Below, in pieces: positions 1-7,296 of a DNA stretch of 13,912 nt. A program made the position numbers and the translations under genes. The notes beneath the pieces were generated by a model. That model did not search any database and was not told the DNA's origin. It saw nothing but the letters and a program-made list of their open reading frames with translations. Origin of the DNA: Spirochaetales bacterium (lineage in GTDB: Bacteria; Spirochaetota; Spirochaetia; Sphaerochaetales; Sphaerochaetaceae); NCBI GenBank assembly GCA_022771185.1, contig JALFCJ010000164.1:1-13912 (forward strand), in the 5' to 3' direction. How positions within the stretch are numbered: position 1 is the stretch's first letter; every line of letters begins with the position of its first letter.

Positions 1-438
1 CCATCCTGGGTTTACTGTCATGACGAGAACCAGATCTACTTCATCCAATACCGCTTCTAAAAGTGACACAGGAGTACCAGGGTTAATAGCAACTCCGCAT
101 GATACTCCAGCTTTTTTTATCATAGACAGGCATCTCTCCAAATGATTGGTCGCCTCAGCATGAACCGTAATTATATCGCTTCCTGCATCTATAAATGATT
201 CTATCATTCTTTCAGGCTTATCGATCATAAGGTGGGTGTCGAAAATTAGGTCGCTGTTTTTTTTCAAATCTTTAATAAACTTAGGTCCGAATGTAATATC
301 TGGAACAAATTGTCCATCCATTACATCTAAATGTACATAGTTACATCCTGAATCAGAGATACATGTCAGAGCTTCAGCAGCTCTGGAGAAATCTGAAGCC
401 AATACTGATGGTGAAATAGATAACTCGTTTCTTTTCAT
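1..438 (-). CDS. rpe: Ribulose-phosphate 3-epimerase, 3' end cut by the window edge
   Basis: Cytosolic TIM-barrel enzyme that interconverts D-ribulose 5-phosphate and D-xylulose 5-phosphate in the pentose phosphate pathway. The first 146 residues are present; the C-terminal third lies beyond position 1. Visible family signatures are SPSVLASD (residues 9-16, Ser11), HLDVMDG (36-42, with metal ligands His36 and Asp38), the third metal ligand His69 in THLM, and the MTVNPGW strand-loop at the cut edge. The ATG at 436-438 gives the usual family N-terminus. The frame stays open upstream to a stop near 490 but offers no better start. No Shine-Dalgarno sequence precedes the ATG, and a perfect TATAAT ends seven bases before it, so the mRNA may be leaderless. 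It is divergent from the greA-like gene. The family call is secure; epimerases of related sugars (allulose 6-phosphate) share the fold, but the motifs fit Rpe well. Confidence 0.95.
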   Translation of the reverse strand, partial: MKRNELSISPSVLASDFSRAAEALTCISDSGCNYVHLDVMDGQFVPDITFGPKFIKDLKKNSDLIFDTHLMIDKPERMIESFIDAGSDIITVHAEATNHLERCLSMIKKAGVSCGVAINPGTPVSLLEAVLDEVDLVLVMTVNPGW

Positions 439-444
439 ATTGAC

Positions 445-473
445 ATTATATTTTGCACTCTCTTTGTCCGCAA
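445..473 (-). promoter_or_regulatory. Sigma-70-type promoter of rpe, probably leaderless
   Basis: On the minus strand TTGCGG (468-473, 3 of 6 matches to the -35 consensus) is followed after exactly 17 bases by a perfect TATAAT (445-450). The start codon A at 438 lies seven bases past the -10 box, where transcription would be expected to begin. No purine-rich ribosome binding site lies between. The boxes are seen directly; the start site and leaderless translation are inferred. Confidence 0.6.
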
Positions 474-505
474 CATGTATACTAAAAGTCTAAAAAAACA
501 AATGT

Positions 506-533
506 TTGATTTTTTGCCGTTTTGTGCTATATT
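506..533 (+). promoter_or_regulatory. Sigma-70-type promoter of the greA-like gene, extended -10
   Basis: TTGATT (506-511, 4 of 6) and TATATT (528-533, 5 of 6) are separated by 16 bases. A TGC at 525-527 directly before the -10 forms an extended -10 element. Transcription would begin near 540, giving a leader of about 90 nt before the ATG at 631. It does not overlap the divergent rpe promoter. Confidence 0.55.
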
Positions 534-567
534 TACTTTAGAAAACAAAATTAAACGAGACAGTGTA

Positions 568-589
568 CCGAGCAGTATCATCTGCCCGG
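568..589 (+). promoter_or_regulatory. Hairpin in the greA leader, followed by a pyrimidine run
   Basis: CCG-A-GCAG (568-575) pairs with CTGC-C-CGG (582-589) around the 6-nt loop TATCAT, giving seven base pairs with one A/C mismatch. It is followed by GCTTTCTTTTC (590-600). The shape resembles a weak intrinsic terminator within the leader, so attenuation is possible. It may instead be only an mRNA stability element. The stem is seen directly; the function is not known. Confidence 0.35.
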
Positions 590-602
590 GCTTTCTTTTC
601 GT

Positions 603-626
603 CAAAGATTGCATTGTCTTTGGAGG
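603..626 (+). promoter_or_regulatory. Hairpin abutting the Shine-Dalgarno of the greA-like gene
   Basis: CAAAGA (603-608) and TCTTTG (617-622) are perfect inverted repeats around an 8-nt loop. The last G of the stem (622) is the first base of the GGAGG Shine-Dalgarno (622-626), which sits four bases before the ATG at 631. The ribosome binding site settles the start choice. The stem could modulate ribosome access, but it is short and AT-rich. Confidence 0.4.
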
Positions 627-630
627 CATT

Positions 631-3351
631 ATGATTGACTTGAAGTCACTTCTTTCTGAAGAAAAAGCTTTAGGAAAAAATCCATATTTTTCATACAAGG
701 TCTCAACATTGGAAGAGATCAACTCTGAGATTCTTCAGATGAAAAAAGTTGAGGCAAAAGAAAGCCTCAGACAAGATGCCATTACAATGGAGTATGAGAA
801 CCCGGAATCTATCGTCCTGACATTTGTTGCAGGAAGAATTAACCTTTTGATGAATCCACATGAAGCACAGGTAAGACTTAACAATCTTATGAATACTTTC
901 CATGATAAGAGGAATTATGCGTGTGCCGAGTATATTGCATCTATTATTTTGGAAGCTGGTGACTCTCAGGATGCCTTGATAGTACTGGGAGAGATTGCTA
1001 AGAGTAATAATGACGAAGAAAAAATGTGGTCTTACTATGAAAGATATGTAAGATGCAACAGTAAGGACACAGATTATATCGCAAAGGTCGCTTCCAACTA
1101 TGAGAAAAATGGGGACAAAAAGAATGCAAAAGTCTATTATCAGAGAACTCTCAATAGACTTCTATCTGCTAATGACAGCGTAAAGACAAGAGAGATTTTC
1201 AAGGCACTTCTTGATAACGGAAGTAGCGACTTTTCTTTCTATTCAACTTATATTGCCAAGCTTGGAAACTCGCCTTTGGCCTTAGATTTGTCCAAAATGC
1301 TTCTTTCTTTCCTTATGGATATGAAGAACTCATTTACTTCTGAAACAGCTCCATCTTCAAAAAGAAAAACTTTTGAGAATATTATTGATGTAGCAAGAAA
1401 TATTCTTTCTATTGATAAAGATGATACAGAAACAAAAGAGCTGTTGTCTTCTATTCTCAAAGAAAAATATGGGTCTTCTTCCAGATATAATGAAGTAAAT
1501 AGAAAATTCGATGTATTAAAGTCAAACGATCCTGTAAAAGCTCTAGAAGAGTTTGAGAAGAACATTGCTTATTCTAAGAATACTTTTGTTATCCAGAATG
1601 CTACAAAGAAAGTCGGTCTCATTACAGATGTAACCAAAGATGGCATTTTGAGCGTCAAGTTCTCAAATAGACCTGGGGATGAAGTTAAAATCAGTGTTGT
1701 CAACGCTATGGTTTCATTAAGAGCCCTCTCTAACCAAGACATTAAGGCTATCAAGAAAGGTAAGAAGGCAGAGGTCATAAAGAATAAGATTTATAGTGAT
1801 GGTGGATATGAATGGCTTTTGAAGACTCTCCTCTTCTCAAGTCAGAATAAGACAGCGACACTTAAAGAAATGAAGGATGAGGTTGTTCCGTCTATTCTTT
1901 CAGATAAAGAATGGGATGCTGTATCAAAGGTCATCAAATCAATTGCACTTATTGATCCATATATCGATGTAATCAACAAGTCAACTTACCACCTGAGAGA
2001 CTACCCTTCGACAATGGAAGAAAGAACATATGAGACATTCCTCGGTTACAAAGACTTTGGTAAGCGTGTATCTACTCTTCTTGAGGCTAGCGAGATCGAA
2101 GGCATTGACTTGAAGTCAGACTCATTCTTGGACATGGTCAGATATTTCTCTGACTATATCAAAGATGAAAAGAATGATATCCCGACAAGAATCGAAGCAT
2201 TATTGGTCGTCGAGAGCATGGGAGAAAAAGGTGTGCCTGTAGCTTCCGAAGTTTCTTTTGATGACCTATATAAAGATCTGGATCTAAACCAGAAGAAGGA
2301 AGTCTATGAGAATTTAAGCTGTAAAGACAGCAAGAAGACATATGTAGATCTCGTTTCCCATTCTGATAAGAATGCTTACGATGTACTTGAAGCAATCTTC
2401 CCAACTAATCCGACAAAAGAGTTGATGAAGAAGATGCAGAGCGTAAACCCAAAGAAGTATCAGGCTTATGTCTCCCGTTGTCTCAATAGCTACAAAGAAA
2501 ACGGTATTGCATTCGGAGCATTTGTTGAATCTGGTATCAAGGCAGAGGATTTGAAGAATGCTAAGATAAAGGAAGACGAATTTGTTTTGACTGAGCTTAA
2601 TGCCCTTTCTTCTGTTTCAAGAGGCGTTGGAATAGATGAGAGACAGATAAAGTCTCTTAGAACAGATCTTATTGAACGTAATAGGCTTAAGTCTTTTATT
2701 TCCAATGCAAAAGAACCTGAACTTAAAATGATTGCTCCTCATCTTGTATGGAACCAGGGACTCTCTTCTGACGAGAGAGAAACTTTCAAGGCTCAGATTC
2801 TTTCACGCTTCCCTTCCTTTGATTTTAGAGAAAAACAGGAAGAAGAGGAGAAACCGGTTGAGATTTCTGTACACAGAGGTTTTATGTGTACAAAGAAGAG
2901 CTTTGAGAGAAAGCAAGCTGAACTTATCGACATCAAGGAGAATCAGATTCCTCATACTCTTCATGAGATCAAGACAGCCAGAGAGCTTGGTGACCTCAGA
3001 GAAAACAGTGAATACCAGTACGCAAAGGACCACAAAGTTTTCTTGGATAGAGAATATGAGAGACTTGCCAATGAGCTTAGCTCAGTCAAGATTATGAGTA
3101 TGACAGATGTTTTGGACGGTAGAGTCGGATTCGGCACAAAAGTAAGAATCATGAATACCAAAGACAATAGTGAAATCACATATACATTCTTCGGTAGATG
3201 GGAAAGTGATCCGGACAATAACATCATCGATATCAATGCTCCAATAGGGGAAGCCCTCATTAACCATCAGGTTGGTGAGACTGTAGATTATACTCTAGGT
3301 TCCAACTCCTTCTCTTATAAGATTCTATCAATAGAAAAAGTTGAGTTCTAA
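631..3351 (+). CDS. greA: GreA transcript-cleavage factor fused to a large helical-repeat N-terminal region
   Basis: A 906-residue protein whose last ~158 residues (about 749-906) form a complete GreA. This comprises an N-terminal coiled coil with the tip motif GDLRENSEY (Asp788 and Glu791 match the acidic pair that GreA inserts into the RNA polymerase secondary channel) and a C-terminal FKBP-like domain (VGFGTKVRI through GEALINHQVG). GreA rescues backtracked RNA polymerase by stimulating transcript cleavage. The upstream ~740 residues have TPR-like helical pairs (about 80-190), a small beta-rich segment (about 337-385) and more helical repeats to about 735. Canonical GreA is about 158 residues; fused forms are known in spirochaetes and, as I recall, chlamydiae. 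The frame is open back to 475, but the ATG at 631 has GGAGG in front. The gene is monocistronic: promoter upstream, terminator two bases after the stop. The GreA assignment is firm; the role of the N-terminal part is not known. Confidence 0.92.
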   Translation: MIDLKSLLSEEKALGKNPYFSYKVSTLEEINSEILQMKKVEAKESLRQDAITMEYENPESIVLTFVAGRINLLMNPHEAQVRLNNLMNTFHDKRNYACAEYIASIILEAGDSQDALIVLGEIAKSNNDEEKMWSYYERYVRCNSKDTDYIAKVASNYEKNGDKKNAKVYYQRTLNRLLSANDSVKTREIFKALLDNGSSDFSFYSTYIAKLGNSPLALDLSKMLLSFLMDMKNSFTSETAPSSKRKTFENIIDVARNILSIDKDDTETKELLSSILKEKYGSSSRYNEVNRKFDVLKSNDPVKALEEFEKNIAYSKNTFVIQNATKKVGLITDVTKDGILSVKFSNRPGDEVKISVVNAMVSLRALSNQDIKAIKKGKKAEVIKNKIYSDGGYEWLLKTLLFSSQNKTATLKEMKDEVVPSILSDKEWDAVSKVIKSIALIDPYIDVINKSTYHLRDYPSTMEERTYETFLGYKDFGKRVSTLLEASEIEGIDLKSDSFLDMVRYFSDYIKDEKNDIPTRIEALLVVESMGEKGVPVASEVSFDDLYKDLDLNQKKEVYENLSCKDSKKTYVDLVSHSDKNAYDVLEAIFPTNPTKELMKKMQSVNPKKYQAYVSRCLNSYKENGIAFGAFVESGIKAEDLKNAKIKEDEFVLTELNALSSVSRGVGIDERQIKSLRTDLIERNRLKSFISNAKEPELKMIAPHLVWNQGLSSDERETFKAQILSRFPSFDFREKQEEEEKPVEISVHRGFMCTKKSFERKQAELIDIKENQIPHTLHEIKTARELGDLRENSEYQYAKDHKVFLDREYERLANELSSVKIMSMTDVLDGRVGFGTKVRIMNTKDNSEITYTFFGRWESDPDNNIIDINAPIGEALINHQVGETVDYTLGSNSFSYKILSIEKVEF

Positions 3352-3352
3352 T

Positions 3353-3378
3353 ATAAAGCGGCCAAATGGCCGCTTTAT
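3353..3378. terminator. Bidirectional intrinsic terminator between convergent greA and tgt
   Basis: ATAAAGCGGCC (3353-3363) and GGCCGCTTTAT (3368-3378) form a perfect 11-bp stem with the loop AAAT. Its core is GC-rich and its ends are T-rich, so on each strand the 3' arm supplies a U-tract. It starts two bases after the greA stop and reaches into the tgt stop codon (TAA at 3378-3380 on the minus strand), so one element serves both units. Confidence 0.9.
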
Positions 3379-4508
3379 TAATCTTCCCTATTGTAGAATC
3401 TTTTTAAGTATTCTTTCTTAAACTCAGTAAACCTATCTTCTGCTATCGCTTTTCTTATCCTCAATACAAAATCATAAAGATAGTGAAGGTTATGCTCGGT
3501 AGCAAGCATTCCTCCTAGCATTTCATTACACTTTATCAGGTGGTGCATATACCCCACACTATAGTTACGGCAAGCAGTACAAGTACAACCTTCAACAATC
3601 GGTCCCTGATTGAACTTATGTATTGCTTTCTTCAGCGTCAATAAACCATCATCAGTGTAAACAGCTCCATTACGGGCGATTCTTGTAGCTAGAACGCAGT
3701 CAAATAGGTCGATTCCGTTTTCAACGCAGTATAATATATAGTCGGGACTGCCTATTCCCATTACATATCTAGGTTTCTCTTCTGTGACATACTGGGCTGT
3801 GTATGCAAGCGTATCCTTAAACTGGTTTCTGTCCTCACCTACACTTAATCCACCGATTGCAATCCCTGGAAAATCCATATCGCTAAGAGTCAAGGCACTC
3901 TCTTTTCTAAGGTCTTCATAGAAGTTTCCTTGTACAATACCAAAGAGGTTTCCTCTAAAAGACTCCCCTAGCCTTTTTCTTTCTTCAATAGACCTCTCCG
4001 CCCAGCTCTTTGTAATCTTCCAGGCATCTTTGGCAGCACGATGTTCAATTCCAGGAGGAGTACATACATCCAGTACCATTGCAATATCGGATCCAATGGT
4101 TTTCTGAATATCAACAACTTTTTCAGGAGTAAAAATATGCTTTGAACCATCTATATGGGACTGGAAAGTTACACCATTATCTTTTATCTTTCTCAGCCCT
4201 GAAAGAGAGAACACTTGGAAGCCACCGCTATCTGTAAGTATATTTCCATTCCAATGAGAAAAGTTATGTAAGCCTCCATAACTCTCCAAGACTTCTGTTC
4301 CAGGTCTCAGATACAAATGATAAGTATTTGCCAGAATTATCTGATATCCCATATCTTTTATCGTGTCATGATATATTCCTTTTACAGTACCATTAGTACC
4401 TACAGGCATAAATGCAGGCGTCTCTACATCTCCATGCGGAAGATGAACTACACCTAGCCTGGCTTTTGAGTTCTTGTCGCGTTTTATTTCAGTAAATATT
4501 CTACTCAT
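3378..4508 (-). CDS. tgt: tRNA-guanine(34) transglycosylase
   Basis: A 376-residue cytosolic enzyme that swaps guanine at wobble position 34 of GUN-anticodon tRNAs (Asp, Asn, His, Tyr) for the queuosine precursor preQ1. The length is normal. Visible residues are Asp93 in LTDSGGFQVF, Asp147 in LDVC, the GIVQGN loop (190-195), IGGLSVGE (218-225), the catalytic Asp270 in FDCVLATR, and the zinc site Cys308, Cys310, Cys313 and His339. One oddity is FDCVLATR, where the family usually has FDCVLPTR. It is the last gene of the operon. Its ATG overlaps the lptG stop by four bases (ATGA), which suggests translational coupling, with only a weak AGG-type site upstream. Its stop codon lies partly inside the shared terminator. 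No queuosine biosynthesis genes are in the window. Archaeosine-type enzymes are excluded by length and motifs. Confidence 0.96.
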   Translation of the reverse strand: MSRIFTEIKRDKNSKARLGVVHLPHGDVETPAFMPVGTNGTVKGIYHDTIKDMGYQIILANTYHLYLRPGTEVLESYGGLHNFSHWNGNILTDSGGFQVFSLSGLRKIKDNGVTFQSHIDGSKHIFTPEKVVDIQKTIGSDIAMVLDVCTPPGIEHRAAKDAWKITKSWAERSIEERKRLGESFRGNLFGIVQGNFYEDLRKESALTLSDMDFPGIAIGGLSVGEDRNQFKDTLAYTAQYVTEEKPRYVMGIGSPDYILYCVENGIDLFDCVLATRIARNGAVYTDDGLLTLKKAIHKFNQGPIVEGCTCTACRNYSVGYMHHLIKCNEMLGGMLATEHNLHYLYDFVLRIRKAIAEDRFTEFKKEYLKRFYNRED

Positions 4509-5578
4509 ATGATTCTACCTAATCTATCAATTATAAAGTTTATTATTAAAGTTATTATAACAGGAAGCAATACAGATAATATGGGGTGTATTGTCCCTTG
4601 ATGTGCAGCAATTGAAAATACCATATCAGAGACATAATAAACCACTGCAATACATAGAGATTCAATTATTGAAAACAGAAGTACATTCTTTTTCATAGAA
4701 TAACTCATGGTTGCAGACACAGTCATTAACACGAAAATCGAAAGTGGTGAGAAAACTGATCTAAGCCAATCAGTGCACTTTTCCTGCCATGCCTGAGGCG
4801 AAGTATTCTTCAGTTTCTTCAAATATGAACTTGCTGTCTTAAAGTTCATGGTCTCTATATTTAAGTTCTCAGATTGAAAGAACTCAGGTTCAAGATTAAG
4901 GTCATGCAGATCAAGGGAAGGAAGAGTCGATATTGTAACTCCAGTTTTATCCATGTAAAAGCATTTGGCGTTTGTGATAGACCAATAGCCATCGCCATAT
5001 GAGCCTTCATCTCCTTCAATTCTACTTTTTATCTCTCCATTCTCCGTCTTTACAATGACAGGATCCAAAATTACCTTTTCACTTGCAATAAATCTTCTTG
5101 TATATACAAGATATCCATTATCATCCTTTAGAACAATATTTCTCGTATCATTACTGCTACTGAGGCCAAAAAGTTCTTGGCCTAGAGTGTCGTGTTTTGC
5201 AATGAGAGGGTTGATTATCTTTTCTTTGGCACCAATTGCAAGAAGAGAAATAACAAGAGCCAAAACAATTATTGGAAGAGCTATTCTTTTCTTTCCTAGT
5301 CCTGCATTTAAGAGTGCAATCCTTTCATTATTTGCACTAAGCATGGAAAGAAAATATGTAGTGGCAAAAAGAAAAGCGAGAGAGGATACCATCATTAAAT
5401 ACTGTGGAACAGATAGCACAGCATACTCCAATATACTTTTGAAAGGAATTGAACCTGTCATGATATTGTCCATTCTGCCAAAGAGTTCCACAGCCACGAG
5501 AATCAATGCAAAAACAAGAATGGCAACAATACCGACCTTCAGAATAGATTTAATGATGTACCTGTCCAGAATCTTCAC
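4505..5578 (-). CDS. lptG: LptG-type (YjgP/YjgQ family) lipid export permease
   Basis: A 357-residue inner-membrane protein of the LptF/LptG family. In Gram-negatives this pair forms the transmembrane core of the LptB2FG ABC exporter, which extracts lipopolysaccharide from the inner membrane. Predicted membrane segments lie near residues 12-34, 50-78 and 98-117 and, after a periplasmic domain (about 125-265), near 272-290, 298-318 and 325-350. This is the family's three-plus-three layout around a jellyroll domain. The N-terminus KILDRYIIKSIL is typical. It starts with GTG (5576-5578), overlapping the lptF TAG stop by one base, with AGGAAGG upstream. Two family members in tandem imply a heterodimer. 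Assignment as G rather than F rests on order and on the LDRY start, so it is tentative. Many treponemes lack LPS, so the cargo may be another envelope lipid. No LptB ATPase is in the window. Confidence 0.85.
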   Translation of the reverse strand: MKILDRYIIKSILKVGIVAILVFALILVAVELFGRMDNIMTGSIPFKSILEYAVLSVPQYLMMVSSLAFLFATTYFLSMLSANNERIALLNAGLGKKRIALPIIVLALVISLLAIGAKEKIINPLIAKHDTLGQELFGLSSSNDTRNIVLKDDNGYLVYTRRFIASEKVILDPVIVKTENGEIKSRIEGDEGSYGDGYWSITNAKCFYMDKTGVTISTLPSLDLHDLNLEPEFFQSENLNIETMNFKTASSYLKKLKNTSPQAWQEKCTDWLRSVFSPLSIFVLMTVSATMSYSMKKNVLLFSIIESLCIAVVYYVSDMVFSIAAHQGTIHPILSVLLPVIITLIINFIIDRLGRII

Positions 5579-6852
5579 TATCTTGCCTTCCTGTATATAA
5601 ACAAAAGTATAAACGCAATAAGCGTAATCAAGATATCAGGAGCCAAAATCAAAAGATATGGACTAGTTGTAATATTGAATATCATCAATTGTGCACCAAA
5701 TAACATATACCAATATGACACAGCAACAACTATGGCCACAGCAAATCCTGTAAGCTTTCCATGTTTTACTCTTACATTTGATAGTGGTAGAGTTATCAAA
5801 GTAAGGACAGTACAGGCAATGGAAAGAGCAATCTTTTTTGTCAACTCGCTTTTATAGTATTGGCCATAGAAGTTTACAGGAAGGGATCCCAAGTATTTGT
5901 CTTGTAGTGTAATTTGGTAAACATTATCATCTATATAGTTCTGGTCTACGCTACCCTTTCCTGCCATTTCTATCAATTGAGATATTTTAAAATAATTCTT
6001 CTCTTTTTCTTTGTAATAAATATTCTGATCGTTTTCTTGAACTAGGTTTCTTTCATTTATTGTTTCTATAAGTTCTGTAGATGAAAGATTTACAGGGCTT
6101 GTGGAAGTAAGGGATGGGACTTGTGATGAGAAATCAAGATATATTCTACCTTTATCTGCAACAGCATATGCAAAAGTATCGTCTCCGTCTGCAGAAGAAA
6201 GAAGAATAGACGGATTGTCTAAGTCCAGGGAATATACAAAAGAAATAGGATCAACAATAGTCATTTCTCCCCTGCTGCTATAGACACTTTTATTAAACTT
6301 ATCTTCATCTTTACTTATCAATAATAAGTCTTCAATCTCACTCCCTTCCGCTCTTCCGTTGGAGAGCATTATATTACCTACACTGTTAATACTATTACTC
6401 TCTATTTCCATTGTAGGCATTTCCGCCATCAATACTGCCAATTTATCACGATAGATGACACTTGTGTAAGGTTGGAGGACATCTGCTGTAATAAAAGTAA
6501 GAATACTGAGGATAACAGATGCAACAACAAGTGGTGCATAAACACGGAAAGATGAAATACCAAGACTCTTCATTGCCAACAGTTCGTTACTGGAAGCCAT
6601 ATCTCCAAGAACCATACTACAGGAAGTAAGAGTTGCAAACGGGAATGTATATACCAGAAACTGAGGCATATATAATAAGACCATCTCAACCATTGTAGGC
6701 ACTGAAATATTCTTCAAAAGAATTTTCTGTACTAACAATAGAATGGTATTTACAAAGAAAATGGCAAAGAAAAACAAAAAAGCAACGATAAAGCTTTTTA
6801 AGAATTCCTTTAGTACATAACTAGATAAGAGTCTTGAACTGGAGACAGCCAT
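5578..6852 (-). CDS. lptF: LptF-type (YjgP/YjgQ family) lipid export permease
   Basis: A 424-residue inner-membrane permease, paralogous to the next gene. Membrane segments are predicted near residues 17-42, 58-82, 103-124, 341-360, 365-388 and 395-420, with a large periplasmic domain between the third and fourth. The cytoplasmic segment ASSNELLAMKSLGIS (about 91-105) matches the family's conserved coupling region, which contacts the LptB ATPase. The ATG directly abuts the dut stop (TAA then ATG, no spacing), and AGGAG inside the dut 3' end serves as ribosome binding site. The periplasmic part is longer than in its partner (about 215 versus 140 residues). It is likely the partner of the neighbouring permease in one exporter. 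The family is clear. The F or G label is less certain, and the cargo is unknown because spirochaetes differ in having LPS. Confidence 0.85.
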   Translation of the reverse strand: MAVSSSRLLSSYVLKEFLKSFIVAFLFFFAIFFVNTILLLVQKILLKNISVPTMVEMVLLYMPQFLVYTFPFATLTSCSMVLGDMASSNELLAMKSLGISSFRVYAPLVVASVILSILTFITADVLQPYTSVIYRDKLAVLMAEMPTMEIESNSINSVGNIMLSNGRAEGSEIEDLLLISKDEDKFNKSVYSSRGEMTIVDPISFVYSLDLDNPSILLSSADGDDTFAYAVADKGRIYLDFSSQVPSLTSTSPVNLSSTELIETINERNLVQENDQNIYYKEKEKNYFKISQLIEMAGKGSVDQNYIDDNVYQITLQDKYLGSLPVNFYGQYYKSELTKKIALSIACTVLTLITLPLSNVRVKHGKLTGFAVAIVVAVSYWYMLFGAQLMIFNITTSPYLLILAPDILITLIAFILLFIYRKAR

Positions 6853-7296
6853 TTATTTTACTCCTGTGGAGCCAAATCCCCCTTCACCTCTCTCTGATTG
6901 TGAAAGATCGTCAGAGACTTCAAATGAAGCATTCTCCACCTTTGCAATTACAAACTGGGCTATTCTCATGCCGTTTTCAACAACGAAATCTGTTTTTGAA
7001 TGGTTAATTAGATTTACCTTTATCTCTCCCCTGTAGTCACTGTCCACTGTCCCGGGAGTATTAAGGCAGGTGATACCGTTTCTATAAGCCAACCCAGAAC
7101 GGGGACGAACTTGAATCTCATATCCAAGAGGAATCTCCGGGCAAAGTCCTGTAGGTACAAGTCTCCATTCTCCAGATGGTATGACCAATGGGCCCTCCGG
7201 AAGGAAGGCCCTTACATCACAACCTGATGCACCCTTTGTTTCATATTCAGGGAGAGTGACATCAGGGTTAGTTTTCCTAAATCGGACAACAATCAT
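6853..7296 (-). CDS. dut: Deoxyuridine 5'-triphosphate nucleotidohydrolase (dUTPase)
   Basis: A 147-residue trimeric dUTPase. It hydrolyses dUTP to dUMP and pyrophosphate, keeping uracil out of DNA and feeding thymidylate synthesis. All five family motifs are present in order: ASGCDVRA (23-30), PRSGLA (65-70), GTVDSDYRGEI (82-92, with catalytic Asp85), GMRIAQ (109-114) and the C-terminal arm RGEGGFGSTG (136-145), which closes over the substrate. The length is typical of bacterial enzymes. The ATG overlaps the pnp stop by four bases (ATGA), with AAGGA upstream in the pnp tail. The stop abuts lptF. The location suggests translational coupling to PNPase. Nothing looks unusual in the protein. Confidence 0.97.
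   Translation of the reverse strand: MIVVRFRKTNPDVTLPEYETKGASGCDVRAFLPEGPLVIPSGEWRLVPTGLCPEIPLGYEIQVRPRSGLAYRNGITCLNTPGTVDSDYRGEIKVNLINHSKTDFVVENGMRIAQFVIAKVENASFEVSDDLSQSERGEGGFGSTGVK

Noticed and set aside
475..630. 52-codon upstream extension of the greA-like frame, starting at the ATG at 475
   Set aside because: It would run through the likely promoter and the leader, has no ribosome binding site, and its residues look like random translation. The ATG at 631 has GGAGG in front.
540..630. Known metabolite riboswitch in the greA leader
   Set aside because: The leader is only about 90 nt with two simple stems, and I recognise no conserved aptamer core.
5055..5600. 181-codon plus-strand open frame antisense to lptG
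   Set aside because: It lies opposite membrane-segment codons of lptG, gives a featureless protein, and has no start signal.
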